Assembly (NCBI RefSeq): GCF_035917675.1
Contig: NZ_CP109104.1
Location: 3,286,001 to 3,350,000, forward strand
Source: Streptomyces sp. NBC_01775
GTDB lineage: Bacteria > Actinomycetota > Actinomycetes > Streptomycetales > Streptomycetaceae
Direction: 5' to 3'
Length of the DNA: 64,000 bases
Part shown: positions 16,522 through 24,034 of the stretch, piece after piece
How the letters are laid out: each line of letters begins with the position of its first letter
Numbering within the stretch: position 1 is the stretch's first letter
Made by a program: the position numbers and the translations under genes
Notes under the pieces: generated by a model
What the model was told of the DNA's origin: nothing
The model's input: only the letters and a program-made list of their open reading frames with translations
Databases searched by the model: none

Positions 16522-17601
16522 TCAGGACGTCAGCCAGCTGCGGAGCCGTTCCTCGCACCGAAGAATGAGTCCGGTTTCCACTCTTTCATCCCGCTTATGA
16601 GCGAGATTGGGATCACCTGGGCCGTAGTTGACAGCCGGGACACCGAGAGCGCTGAACCGGGACACATCGGTCCAGCCGTACTTGGGCTGGGGCTCCCCGC
16701 CGACCGCCTCCAGGAAGGCGCGGGCCGCCGGGTGCGCCAGGCCGGGCAGCGCGCCGGGCGAGCTGTCGTCGACCACCAGCTCCTCCACGCCGCACCCTTC
16801 GAAGACCTCGCGCACATGGGCGAGCGCCGCCTCCTCGCTCCGGTCGGGCGCGTAGCGGTAGTTGACGGTGACGGTGCAGGCGTCGGGGATGACGTTGCCC
16901 GCGACACCCCCCTCGATCCGGACGGCGTTGAGTCCCTCGCGGTACTCCAGCCCGTCGATCACCGGGCGCCGCGGCTCGTAGGCCGCCAGCCGCGCCAGGA
17001 GGGGCTCGGCCGCGTGGATCGCGTTGGCGCCCATCCAGCCGCGCGCCGAGTGCGCGCGCACGCCTCCGGTGCGCAGGTGCACCCGCAGCGTGCCCTGGCA
17101 GCCGCCCTCGACCTGGCCGTGCGAGGGCTCCAGGAGGACGGCGAAGTCACCGGCCAGCCAGTCGGGGTGGGCCTCGGCGACGTGGCCGAGGCCGTTGAGA
17201 TGGGCGGCGACCTCCTCGTTGTCGTAGAAGACGAACGTCAGGTCGCGGTTGGGCTCGGGCACAGTGGCGGCGATGCGCAGCTGCACGGCGACGCCCGCCT
17301 TCATGTCGCTGGTGCCGCAGCCCCACAGGACGCCGTGCTCGTCCAGCCGGGAGGGCACGTTCCCGGCGATGGGCACCGTGTCGATGTGCCCCGCGAGGAT
17401 GACGCGTTCGGGCCGGCCCAGACTGGTGCGGGCCACCACGTTGTTGCCGTGCCGCGTGACGCTCAGATGGGACAGCCCGGAGAGGGTCTCCTCCACGGCG
17501 TCGGCGAGCGCCTTCTCGTTCCCGCTCTCGGAGGGGAAATCCACCAGCCGGGCGGTGAGCCGCGCGGCATCCTGTCGCAGGTCGAGTGCGCTGTCGGGCA
17601 T
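16522..17601 (-). CDS. dapE: Succinyl-diaminopimelate desuccinylase
   Basis: This 359-residue M20-family metallohydrolase cleaves N-succinyl-LL-diaminopimelate to LL-diaminopimelate for lysine and peptidoglycan. Metal-binding motifs are GHIDTVP, WGCGTSDMKAG, and the EE pair in FYDNEEV. The central dimerisation (lid) domain contains GVRAHSARGWMGANAIH, and YGWTDVSRFSALGVPAVNYGPGD closes the active site. Length is typical of actinobacterial DapE. It probably lacks a leader: TAGGGT lies 6 bases before the ATG on the minus strand. dapC, the preceding step in the succinylase pathway, lies about 2 kb away. Confidence 0.93.
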   Translation of the reverse strand: MPDSALDLRQDAARLTARLVDFPSESGNEKALADAVEETLSGLSHLSVTRHGNNVVARTSLGRPERVILAGHIDTVPIAGNVPSRLDEHGVLWGCGTSDMKAGVAVQLRIAATVPEPNRDLTFVFYDNEEVAAHLNGLGHVAEAHPDWLAGDFAVLLEPSHGQVEGGCQGTLRVHLRTGGVRAHSARGWMGANAIHAAEPLLARLAAYEPRRPVIDGLEYREGLNAVRIEGGVAGNVIPDACTVTVNYRYAPDRSEEAALAHVREVFEGCGVEELVVDDSSPGALPGLAHPAARAFLEAVGGEPQPKYGWTDVSRFSALGVPAVNYGPGDPNLAHKRDERVETGLILRCEERLRSWLTS

Positions 17602-17607
17602 ACCGAC

Positions 17608-17679
17608 ACCCTACGGCCCGCGCCGGGCGCGCGGCGCGCTCCCCCGCGCCCCCGGCCACCCGCGCGCAGCCGCTACCTT
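17608..17679. promoter_or_regulatory. Back-to-back candidate leaderless promoters (dapE / 17687 gene)
   Basis: On the minus strand TAGGGT (17608-17613) lies 6 bases before the dapE ATG. On the plus strand TACCTT (17674-17679) lies 7 bases before the GTG at 17687. Neither gene has a Shine-Dalgarno. The two -10 boxes are about 60 bases apart, leaving room for overlapping -35 regions, so expression of the two genes may interfere. Confidence 0.4.
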
Positions 17680-17686
17680 TGGGCGC

Positions 17687-18670
17687 GTGCTCCACTCCGG
17701 ACCGGCCCGTGCGCCCCGTACGACCCGACCGAAGCGCCGCGGCATCCTGTTCAGGGGAGCCGTGGCGTGCCTCGCGCTGCTCGCCGTCACCGCCTATGTC
17801 GCCGTGCGGATACTGACGGGTCAGGAGGACGCGCACTGCACCGTGCGCGCCACCGGCGAACCGGACGGCGCCGGGAGCGCGGCGGATGCTCCGGGCCGCA
17901 CCCCCAAGGACGCGCACGACTACGAGCTGAAGCCGGGCCAGGCCGCCAACGCCGCGACCATCGCCGCCGTCGCCTCCCGGCGCGGACTGCCGGAGCGCGC
18001 GGTGACCATTGCCCTGGCCACCGCGATGCAGGAGTCCAAGCTGAGCAACATCGGCCACGGCGACCGGGATTCGGCCGGGCTCTTCCAGCAGCGCCCCTCG
18101 CAGGGCTGGGGCACGATGCGGCAGATCCAGGACCCGGTGTACTCAGCGGCGAGGTTCTACGACCACCTGGCGAAGATCCCCGGCTACTCCCGCCTGCCGC
18201 TGACCGTCGCCGCGCAGCGCGTGCAGCGCAGCGGCTTCCCGCAGGCGTACGCCAAGCACGAGGCGAACGCCACACTGCTCACCTCGGCCCTCACCGGCCG
18301 CCGGGCCGCCGCGCTCAGCTGCACGACGAGCACCGGGAACGACCGCGAGCCGGGCGACCCGGCACGGGTGCGCAAGCAGCTGGTGCGGGAGTTCGGGAGG
18401 GACGTACTGGCCGACGGCGCCGGCACCCTGACCGTCCCGGCGCGCGGCAGCCGCCACGGCTGGGAGCTGGCGCACTGGGCGGTGGCGAATGCCTCCGGGC
18501 TGCGCATCGAGCGGATCGCCTACGCGGGCCGGGTCTGGAGCGCCGGGCGGTCCCAGGACGGCTGGCGCGTGACGACGGGGGACGCGAAGGCCCCGCCGGA
18601 GGGCGCGCAGGGTAGCGGGGGACGCGGCTCCGGTGGCGAGGTCGAGCTGCGACTCGCCCCCGGTCATTAG
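17687..18670 (+). CDS. Membrane-anchored lysozyme-like-fold protein
   Basis: This 327-residue protein has one N-terminal membrane helix (GAVACLALLAVTAYVAVRIL) and a long extracytoplasmic part. The segment VTIALATAMQESKLSNIGHGDRDSAGLFQQRPSQGWGTMRQIQDPVYSAARFYDHLAKIPGYS matches the lysozyme-like/transglycosylase-type region seen in many streptomycete secreted proteins, with a candidate catalytic Glu in MQESKL. It may cleave or bind peptidoglycan (inference). Automatic annotation sometimes calls relatives heavy-metal transporters, which nothing here supports. The tail ends in a Gly-rich segment. The GTG start is leaderless-type and fits the membrane helix. Confidence 0.8.
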   Translation: MLHSGPARAPRTTRPKRRGILFRGAVACLALLAVTAYVAVRILTGQEDAHCTVRATGEPDGAGSAADAPGRTPKDAHDYELKPGQAANAATIAAVASRRGLPERAVTIALATAMQESKLSNIGHGDRDSAGLFQQRPSQGWGTMRQIQDPVYSAARFYDHLAKIPGYSRLPLTVAAQRVQRSGFPQAYAKHEANATLLTSALTGRRAAALSCTTSTGNDREPGDPARVRKQLVREFGRDVLADGAGTLTVPARGSRHGWELAHWAVANASGLRIERIAYAGRVWSAGRSQDGWRVTTGDAKAPPEGAQGSGGRGSGGEVELRLAPGH

Positions 18671-18964
18671 TACGGGCACTCACGCGCAGGAGGGCGGCCG
18701 TCCACCGGGGTGGACGCCGGTCGCCCGCCCGGCGGTCACCCGTGGGGGGTGGACGAGTTGCCTGCAAACGACGGGAACGACTCCTCCGGTACAGGTCAAC
18801 TGGCCGCGAAGAATGCCCAGTTTGAGCACCGAGGGGCAAACCCGCATTGCCAATCCTTTACCTGGGTTCCCCGCAACCTGAACGCGGCCCCGCGCGATAG
18901 GCACTGCGTCCGACCGGGCGACCCGGCAGGACACTCCAGAATCCTTCTCCGTCAAAGGAGCACC

Positions 18965-19369
18965 ATGTCCCTCCCCCTCCCCCGCCGGATCGCTCGGACC
19001 GCCCTGCTGGCCGCGGCGGGTGCCGCCTCCGTCGTCGGCGCCGCGGGTTCCGCCAGCGCCCTCGACCTGCCCGCCGGCCCCGTGGGCGGCGTGAGCAACC
19101 TGGACGGCGCGGGCGTCGGCAACACGCTGGACAAGGCGTCGACGGAAACCTCCGGGCTCGCCGGGAAGACCGGCGGCAACGCCGTCGAGACGACCGTGCC
19201 GGCCGCGGGCAAGGCCGTCGGCAAGACCGGCAAGTCCGCGACCCCCGCGGCCCAGAAGCTGGCCGGCAACGCGGCGGGCGACACCAGTGGCCTGGTCGGC
19301 AAGACCGCCTCCACCACCGGCAAGAGCCTGCCCTCCACCAACAGCCTCGGCGGCCTGCCGATCGGCTGA
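18965..19369 (+). CDS. Small secreted Gly/Ala/Thr-rich protein
   Basis: This 134-residue exported protein has an RR-containing signal peptide and a likely cleavage after ASA (residue ~31). The mature chain is low in aromatics and repetitive: GKTGGNAVETT, GKAVGKTGKSA, KLAGNAAGDTSGLVGKTAS, TTGKS. A Ser/Ala/Gly-Lys-Thr periodicity dominates and there is no Cys. Relatives are sometimes labelled ATP-binding from the chance GKT/GKS strings, but I see no P-loop fold. It may be a surface or spore-coat protein (inference). A good AAAGGAG lies 5 bases before the ATG, and a strong hairpin terminator follows. Confidence 0.8.
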   Translation: MSLPLPRRIARTALLAAAGAASVVGAAGSASALDLPAGPVGGVSNLDGAGVGNTLDKASTETSGLAGKTGGNAVETTVPAAGKAVGKTGKSATPAAQKLAGNAAGDTSGLVGKTASTTGKSLPSTNSLGGLPIG

Positions 19370-19416
19370 GCACACCGACGCGGCGGCCTCCCGCCCGGCT
19401 GAGCCGCCACAGCGGC

Positions 19417-19453
19417 GAGGGCCGCCCCGACCTCTCCGGTCGGGGCGGCCCTC
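19417..19453. terminator. Bidirectional terminator, 16-bp stem
   Basis: 19417-19432 pairs with 19438-19453 around a TCTCC loop, between the convergent secreted-protein gene (+) and dapC (-). Confidence 0.88.
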
Positions 19454-19503
19454 TCGCGCTTCAAGGGCCGGACGGGCCGAGGTGGCCCCCGCGCCCGTAG
19501 GGC

Positions 19504-20613
19504 CTACTCCCCCAGGCGCCGCACGGCCGCGCTGACGCGCTCGTCGGTGGCCGTGAGCGCGACGCGGACGAAGCGCTCGCCCGCCGGGCCGTAGAAGTCG
19601 CCGGGCGCGACGAGGATGCCGCGCTTGGACAGGTCGGAGACCGTGTCCCAGCACGACTCGTCCCGCGTCGCCCACAGGTACAGCGACGCCTCGCTGTGCT
19701 CGATACGGAAGCCGGCGGCCTCCAGCGCGCCGCGCAGCGCCGTGCGCCGCGCGGTGTAGCGCGCGCGCTGCTCGGCGACGTGCACGTCGTCGCCCAGCGC
19801 GGCGACGGTGGCCGCCTGGACGGGCGCAGGGGTGATCATGCCGCCGTGCTTGCGGATGTGGAGCAGGTCGCCCAGGACGTCGGCGTCGCCCGCGATGAAG
19901 GCGGCGCGGTATCCGGCGAGGTTGGAGCGCTTGGAGAGCGAGTGGACGGCCACCACGCCCTCGTAGGAGCCGCCGCACACCCGCGGGTCCAGCACGGAGA
20001 CGGGCTCGGTCTCCCAGCCCAGCTCCAGGTAGCACTCGTCGCTGAGGACGAGGATGCCGTGCTCGCGGGCCCAGGCGACGACGCGCCGCAGCTCGTCCAG
20101 GCCCAGCACCTTGCCCGTCGGGTTGGACGGGGAATTGAGCCACAGCAGCTTCAGGCCCGCGGGGTCCAGCTCCGTCGGGTCGTCGTAGGCGAGGTACTCC
20201 GCACCGGCGAGCCGCGCCCCCACCTCGTAGGTCGGGTAGGCGAGCCGGGGGAAGGCCACCCGGTCGCCCGCACCGAGGCCGAGCTGGGTCGGCAGCCAGG
20301 CCACCAGCTCCTTGGAGCCGACGACCGGCAGCACGTTGCGGTGCTCGATCCCGCGCGCCCCCAGGCGGCGCTCGCACCATCCGGTGATGGCGTCCCGCAG
20401 CTCCTTGGTGCCCCACACCGTGGGATAGCCGGGGCTGTCCGCCGCGTCGGTCAGCGCGCGCTGGACGAGTGCGGGAACGGGGTCCACGGGAGTGCCGACG
20501 GACAGGTCCACGATGCCGTCGGGGTGTGCGGCGGCAGTGGTCTTGTACGGCTCGAGCCGGTCCCAGGGGAAGGCGGGGAGCCGGTCGGAGACGGAGGGCA
20601 CGATGGGGCTCAC
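19504..20613 (-). CDS. dapC: N-succinyldiaminopimelate aminotransferase
   Basis: This 369-residue fold-type I PLP aminotransferase of the lysine/DAP succinylase branch converts N-succinyl-2-amino-6-ketopimelate to succinyl-DAP. Seen: substrate loop GYPTVWGTKELRDAI, the NSPSNPTGKVL motif, DECYLELGWE, and the PLP-lysine segment SLSKRSNLAGYRAAFIAGD. The GTG start at 20613 matches the family beginning (VSDRLPAFPWDRLEPYK). An upstream in-frame extension is low complexity and rejected. It lies about 200 bases downstream of the ferredoxin gene with a terminator hairpin between. The ferredoxin-dapC pair is also adjacent in mycobacteria (Rv1177-Rv1178, from memory). Confidence 0.93.
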   Translation of the reverse strand: MSPIVPSVSDRLPAFPWDRLEPYKTTAAAHPDGIVDLSVGTPVDPVPALVQRALTDAADSPGYPTVWGTKELRDAITGWCERRLGARGIEHRNVLPVVGSKELVAWLPTQLGLGAGDRVAFPRLAYPTYEVGARLAGAEYLAYDDPTELDPAGLKLLWLNSPSNPTGKVLGLDELRRVVAWAREHGILVLSDECYLELGWETEPVSVLDPRVCGGSYEGVVAVHSLSKRSNLAGYRAAFIAGDADVLGDLLHIRKHGGMITPAPVQAATVAALGDDVHVAEQRARYTARRTALRGALEAAGFRIEHSEASLYLWATRDESCWDTVSDLSKRGILVAPGDFYGPAGERFVRVALTATDERVSAAVRRLGE

Positions 20614-20690
20614 TTTCTTCTGCTGCCGGCTGGACGGCGGCTGTGCCGCGCAGCCGGATGACTCGGAAGCAGCGGGTCGCGCTGAAAACG

Positions 20691-20737
20691 GCGCAGTCCC
20701 GTGCGGCGGACGCGTGGACCGCCGCACGGGACTGCGC
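20691..20737. terminator. Terminator after ferredoxin gene, 19-bp perfect stem
   Basis: 20691-20709 pairs perfectly with 20719-20737 around a 9-base loop (ACGCGTGGA). It lies downstream of the ferredoxin stop (minus strand) and upstream of dapC, so dapC probably needs its own promoter or partial readthrough. Confidence 0.85.
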
Positions 20738-20810
20738 ACCAGCTCCGCCGGCCTGGCGCGGTGGGCTGCCGCCCGGCCTGGGGGCTGCCACCCGGCCTAG
20801 GGGCGCGGAA

Positions 20811-21137
20811 TCACTCGTCGTGTTCCTGCGGCGGGAGAGCGGCGATGACAGGGTGGTCCTTCTCGATCAGGCCCAGCTTGCTGGCACCACCGGGCGAACC
20901 GAGGTCGTCGAAGAACTCGACGTTCGCCTTGTAGTAGTCCTTCCACTCCTCGGGAGTGTCATCCTCGTAGAAGATGGCCTCGACCGGGCAGACCGGCTCG
21001 CAGGCTCCACAGTCGACGCATTCATCCGGGTGGATGTACAAGGACCGCTGGCCCTCGTAGATGCAGTCGACGGGGCACTCCTCGATGCAGGCCTTGTCCT
21101 TCAGGTCGACACAAGGCTCCGCGATGACGTAAGTCAC
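20811..21137 (-). CDS. fdxA: 7Fe ferredoxin ([3Fe-4S][4Fe-4S])
   Basis: This 108-residue low-potential electron carrier has a first cluster motif Cx7Cx3CPxxC (PCVDLKDKACIEECPVDC, with Asp/Lys spacing typical of a 3Fe site) and a second CxxCxxCxxxCP (CVDCGACEPVCPVEAI). The C-terminal helix-rich tail EDDTPEEWKDYYKANVEFFDDLGSPGGA is the standard actinobacterial form. The GTG start has GAGGAGG 9 bases upstream. It diverges from a GNAT acetyltransferase gene across about 150 bases. It could deliver electrons to cytochrome P450s or oxidoreductases; no specific partner is adjacent. Confidence 0.95.
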   Translation of the reverse strand: MTYVIAEPCVDLKDKACIEECPVDCIYEGQRSLYIHPDECVDCGACEPVCPVEAIFYEDDTPEEWKDYYKANVEFFDDLGSPGGASKLGLIEKDHPVIAALPPQEHDE

Positions 21138-21289
21138 GCTGTCGTTCCTCCTCGGTAGGGCTGGCGGGCCGGTGTCCGGCACCACCACTGAGCGCGCGGG
21201 AGCGCTGCTTCGCTTCGGACGGCGGCCGATGCCCGCATCTAGTATCTCCGTTCCCGGCCACAAGACGAACAGGAGGGGCGGATACAGCT

Positions 21290-22309
21290 GTGGAATTCAC
21301 CACGGGCGGACGCTTGGAGGTCCGTATCACCGCTTCCGACGTGGGAGAACGCGTCTCTGTACGCTCGCTGACGGCCGCTGGAGAGCGGCTCGGGCGGTTC
21401 ACGGACACGGTCGGCATTCTCACATCGTGGACCGGTGGCGTGCTCGGAATCACCCGGCGCGATGGTGAGCACGTCGAGATCGAGGAGGCGTCGATGGTCG
21501 CTGGAAAGGTCGTGCCCCGCACCCCGGCTCGCAGGAGAGGAATCCCCTCGGCGAGCGTGCCGGAGCTGATGGCGGTGGGGGCCCGGGGGTGGCCGGCGGC
21601 GGAGACCGGACGACTGGGCGAGTGGACGCTGCGCGCCTCCGGAGGCTTCACGGCGCGGGCGAACTCCCTCCTCCCGCTGGGCGACCCCGGCATACCGCTC
21701 GCCGAGGCGATCGGCCAGGTGGTGCGCTGGTACGAGGATCGCGGGCTGCCGCCGCGCGTGCAGCTCGTACCGGAGGAGCACGCGCTGCTCGAACGGGAGT
21801 TGGCCGGGCGTGGCTGGACGGCGGAGCGGCACGCGGTGATTCGGGTCGGCGCGCTCGCGCCGCTGGCGGACCGCGCACCGGATGAACGGGTCACCCTGAG
21901 CCGCGTACCGGATGAAGCGTGGCTCTCGCGGTACAACCGCGCCGACGGCGACGGTGACGGGCTGCCGGAAGCGGCTTGGCGGGTGCTCGCGGGCGGGCCC
22001 TCGGTGTGGTTCGCGACCGTGGCGGGCGGACAGCCGGGCGGCGGGGAGGCGAAGCCCGCGGCGATCGGCCGCTGTGTGGTGGACGGCCGGTGGGCCGGGT
22101 TCGCCGCCATAGAGGTCGCCCCGGAGCGGCGCGGGGAAGGACTCGCGTCGGCGGTGATGACCGAGCTCTCCCGCCGGGCATTGGAGGAAGGGGCCTCGGC
22201 GGCCTACCTCCAGGTCGAGCGCGACAACGGCCCGGCACGCGCGCTCTACGACAAGCTGGGCTTCGCCGACCACCACGCGTACCACTACCTCCGCGCCCCG
22301 CAGGACTGA
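21290..22309 (+). CDS. GNAT acetyltransferase with N-terminal beta domain
   Basis: This 339-residue protein combines an N-terminal ~85-residue small beta domain (LEVRITASDVGERVSVRSL, LGITRRDGEHVEIEEASMVAGKVVP) with a GNAT region at about 195-335. The acetyl-CoA-binding signature VAPERRGEGLASAVMTELSRRAL is followed by AYLQVERDNGPARALYDKLGFADHHAYHY. The acceptor is unknown, and the fused N-terminal module resembles a histone-acetyltransferase-like Rv0428c-type arrangement. GTG start with AGGAGGGG upstream. It is followed one base after its stop by the SirB1-like gene, so the two are co-transcribed. Confidence 0.88.
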   Translation: MEFTTGGRLEVRITASDVGERVSVRSLTAAGERLGRFTDTVGILTSWTGGVLGITRRDGEHVEIEEASMVAGKVVPRTPARRRGIPSASVPELMAVGARGWPAAETGRLGEWTLRASGGFTARANSLLPLGDPGIPLAEAIGQVVRWYEDRGLPPRVQLVPEEHALLERELAGRGWTAERHAVIRVGALAPLADRAPDERVTLSRVPDEAWLSRYNRADGDGDGLPEAAWRVLAGGPSVWFATVAGGQPGGGEAKPAAIGRCVVDGRWAGFAAIEVAPERRGEGLASAVMTELSRRALEEGASAAYLQVERDNGPARALYDKLGFADHHAYHYLRAPQD

Positions 22310-22310
22310 C

Positions 22311-23315
22311 GTGGGCGGGGCGGACGAGAACGACGGGACGGATGAGACCGGCGGGACCGGCGGAAGCGACGGGACCGGCGGAAGCGGTGGTACGGGCGGA
22401 AGCGGCGGCGGCCCCGCCGGTGAGGGCCGGGGTCCCGGAGGGCCGCCGGGCGGCAACAGACAGCGCTTCGCCGAGGCGGCCCGCGAGGGGCGCCCCGACC
22501 TCGCCCTGCTGTGCCTGCTCATCGGCGTGGAGGCCGAGGAGGCGGCCGGCCGCGAAGGGCGGCGGGGGAGCGGCGGCCAGGACGCGGCGGACGCCCTCGT
22601 TGACGGCGCCCAGGCCGAACTGGACCGGCTGACCGGGCAGTTGCCGTACGAGCGGGGCCGCTCCCCCGAGCAGTGGGTGCGGGCGCTGGAGCGGCTGCTG
22701 GGCCAGGAGCACGGCTTCGCCGGGGCTCCGGCGGACTACCAGCGGCTGGACTCCTCCTTGCTGCACGCCGTCCTGCGCAGACGGCGCGGGCTGCCCATCG
22801 TGCTGTCGGTGGTGTGGATGGAGGTGGCCAGGCGCGCGGGTGCGCCGGTGTACGGGGTGGCGCTGCCGGGGCACTTCGTCGTCGGCTTCGGCGACCCGTC
22901 CGGCGACTTCGTGCTGGCCGACCCCTTCAACGGCGGCAAGCCGCTGTCTCCGGAGGAGACGGAGGTCCTCGTCGCCGGGGCGACCGGCGGGCGGGCGCAT
23001 GTCTCGGACGCGGCGCTCCAGCCGGCCGGACCGCTGGAGATGGTGCTGCGGATCCTGAACAACATCAGGGCCTGGGCCGGCGACCGTCCCGAGCAGTCCG
23101 GCGTGCGCCTGTGGGCCGTCGAGCTGTCGCTGCTGCTGCCCCACCACCCGGGGCGGCTGCGCCTGGAGCGGGCCCAGCTGCTGGTGGAGCACGGCGACTT
23201 CGTCGCCGGGGCGCGCGAGATGGAGGAGTACGCGGACGTGGTCGCCACGATGGAGCCCAACGCGGCGGAGAACATCCGCAGAGGGGCCCGCGCGGCCCGG
23301 GCGCGGCTGAACTGA
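22311..23315 (+). CDS. SirB1/transglutaminase-like protein with Gly-rich N-terminus
   Basis: This 334-residue protein has a ~40-residue N-terminus that is almost pure Gly/Thr/Ser/Asp (repeats of GGTGGS) and looks like slippage-prone DNA. From about 60 on it has the SirB1 N-terminal transglutaminase-like domain (SSLLHAVLRRRRGLPIVLSVVWMEVARRAGAPVYGVALPGHFVVGFGD, DPFNGGKPLSPEE). It ends in a TPR-like helical part (RLRLERAQLLVEHGDFVAGAREMEEYADV). The canonical catalytic Cys of transglutaminases is not evident (SVVW in its place), as in many SirB1 relatives, so enzymatic activity is doubtful. Coupled to the preceding GNAT gene. Confidence 0.82.
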   Translation: MGGADENDGTDETGGTGGSDGTGGSGGTGGSGGGPAGEGRGPGGPPGGNRQRFAEAAREGRPDLALLCLLIGVEAEEAAGREGRRGSGGQDAADALVDGAQAELDRLTGQLPYERGRSPEQWVRALERLLGQEHGFAGAPADYQRLDSSLLHAVLRRRRGLPIVLSVVWMEVARRAGAPVYGVALPGHFVVGFGDPSGDFVLADPFNGGKPLSPEETEVLVAGATGGRAHVSDAALQPAGPLEMVLRILNNIRAWAGDRPEQSGVRLWAVELSLLLPHHPGRLRLERAQLLVEHGDFVAGAREMEEYADVVATMEPNAAENIRRGARAARARLN

Positions 23316-23364
23316 GCGGGGGCGGACGGGCCGGTCGTCCGCCTGCCGCTACAGCGGGAAGGTG

Positions 23365-23392
23365 CCGGTGCCGCCGGTCTCCCCGGCACCGG
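23365..23392. terminator. Weak candidate terminator between convergent genes
   Basis: CCGGTGCCG (23365-23373) and CGGCACCGG (23384-23392) can pair across a 10-base loop between the SirB1-like gene (+) and the response regulator (-). Confidence 0.45.
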
Positions 23393-23424
23393 TGCGCCGG
23401 GGCGACCGGGCCCGTGCGGTACCG

Positions 23425-24030
23425 CTACAGCCAGCCCTTGTCGCGGGCGATGCGGACCGCCTCGGCCCGGTTGCGCGCTCCGGTCTTCTGGATGGCCGCG
23501 GACAGGTAGTTGCGTACCGTGCCGTGGGACAGGTGTATGGCGGAGGCGATCTCGGTGTTGCCCGCGCCCTCGGAGGCGGCGCTCAGCACGTCGCGCTCCC
23601 GGTCGGTCAGCGGGCTGGCTCCCTCGGCAAGGGCGGCTGCGGCCAGCGTCGGGTCGATCACGCGCTCGCCCGCCAGGACCCGGCGTACCGCCTCGGCGAG
23701 CTGGGCGGCGGGCGAGTCCTTCACGAGGAAGGCGTCGGCACCCGACTCCATGGCCCTGCGCAGATAGCCGGGCCTGCCGAAGGTGGTGAGGATGACGACC
23801 TTCAGGCCGGGGTGCTCGGCGCGCAGCCGGGCGAGCGCGTCGAGCCCGGAGAGGCCGGGCATCTCGATGTCGAGGAGCGCCACGTCCGGCTGGTGGGCCG
23901 CGACGGCGTCGAGCACCTCGTCGCCCCTGCCCACCTGGGCGGTCACTTCCATGTCCGGTTCGAGGCCCAGCAGGGCGGCGAGGGCCTCACGGACCATGGC
24001 CTGGTCCTCGGCGAGCAGCAGTCGGGTCAC
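23425..24030 (-). CDS. NarL/FixJ-family response regulator
   Basis: This 201-residue two-component regulator has a receiver domain at 1-120 with phospho-acceptor Asp54 (ALLDIEMPG), acidic pocket E8-D9, and Lys of the KD motif (FLVKDSPA). A LuxR-type helix-turn-helix lies at about 140-200 (PLTDREREVLSAASEGAGNTEIASAIHLSHGTVRNYLSAAIQKTGARNRAEAVRIA). The GTG start lies 4 bases after the kinase stop. It is the last gene of the ATPase-permease-kinase-regulator operon and probably controls that operon. The order resembles DesKR/LiaRS-like modules that sense membrane or drug stress. Confidence 0.93.
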   Translation of the reverse strand: MTRLLLAEDQAMVREALAALLGLEPDMEVTAQVGRGDEVLDAVAAHQPDVALLDIEMPGLSGLDALARLRAEHPGLKVVILTTFGRPGYLRRAMESGADAFLVKDSPAAQLAEAVRRVLAGERVIDPTLAAAALAEGASPLTDRERDVLSAASEGAGNTEIASAIHLSHGTVRNYLSAAIQKTGARNRAEAVRIARDKGWL

Positions 24031-24034
24031 GGCC

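Noticed and set aside
18965..19369. ATP-binding function for the small secreted protein
   Set aside because: GKT and GKS strings are part of a low-complexity repeat; there is a signal peptide and no P-loop fold.
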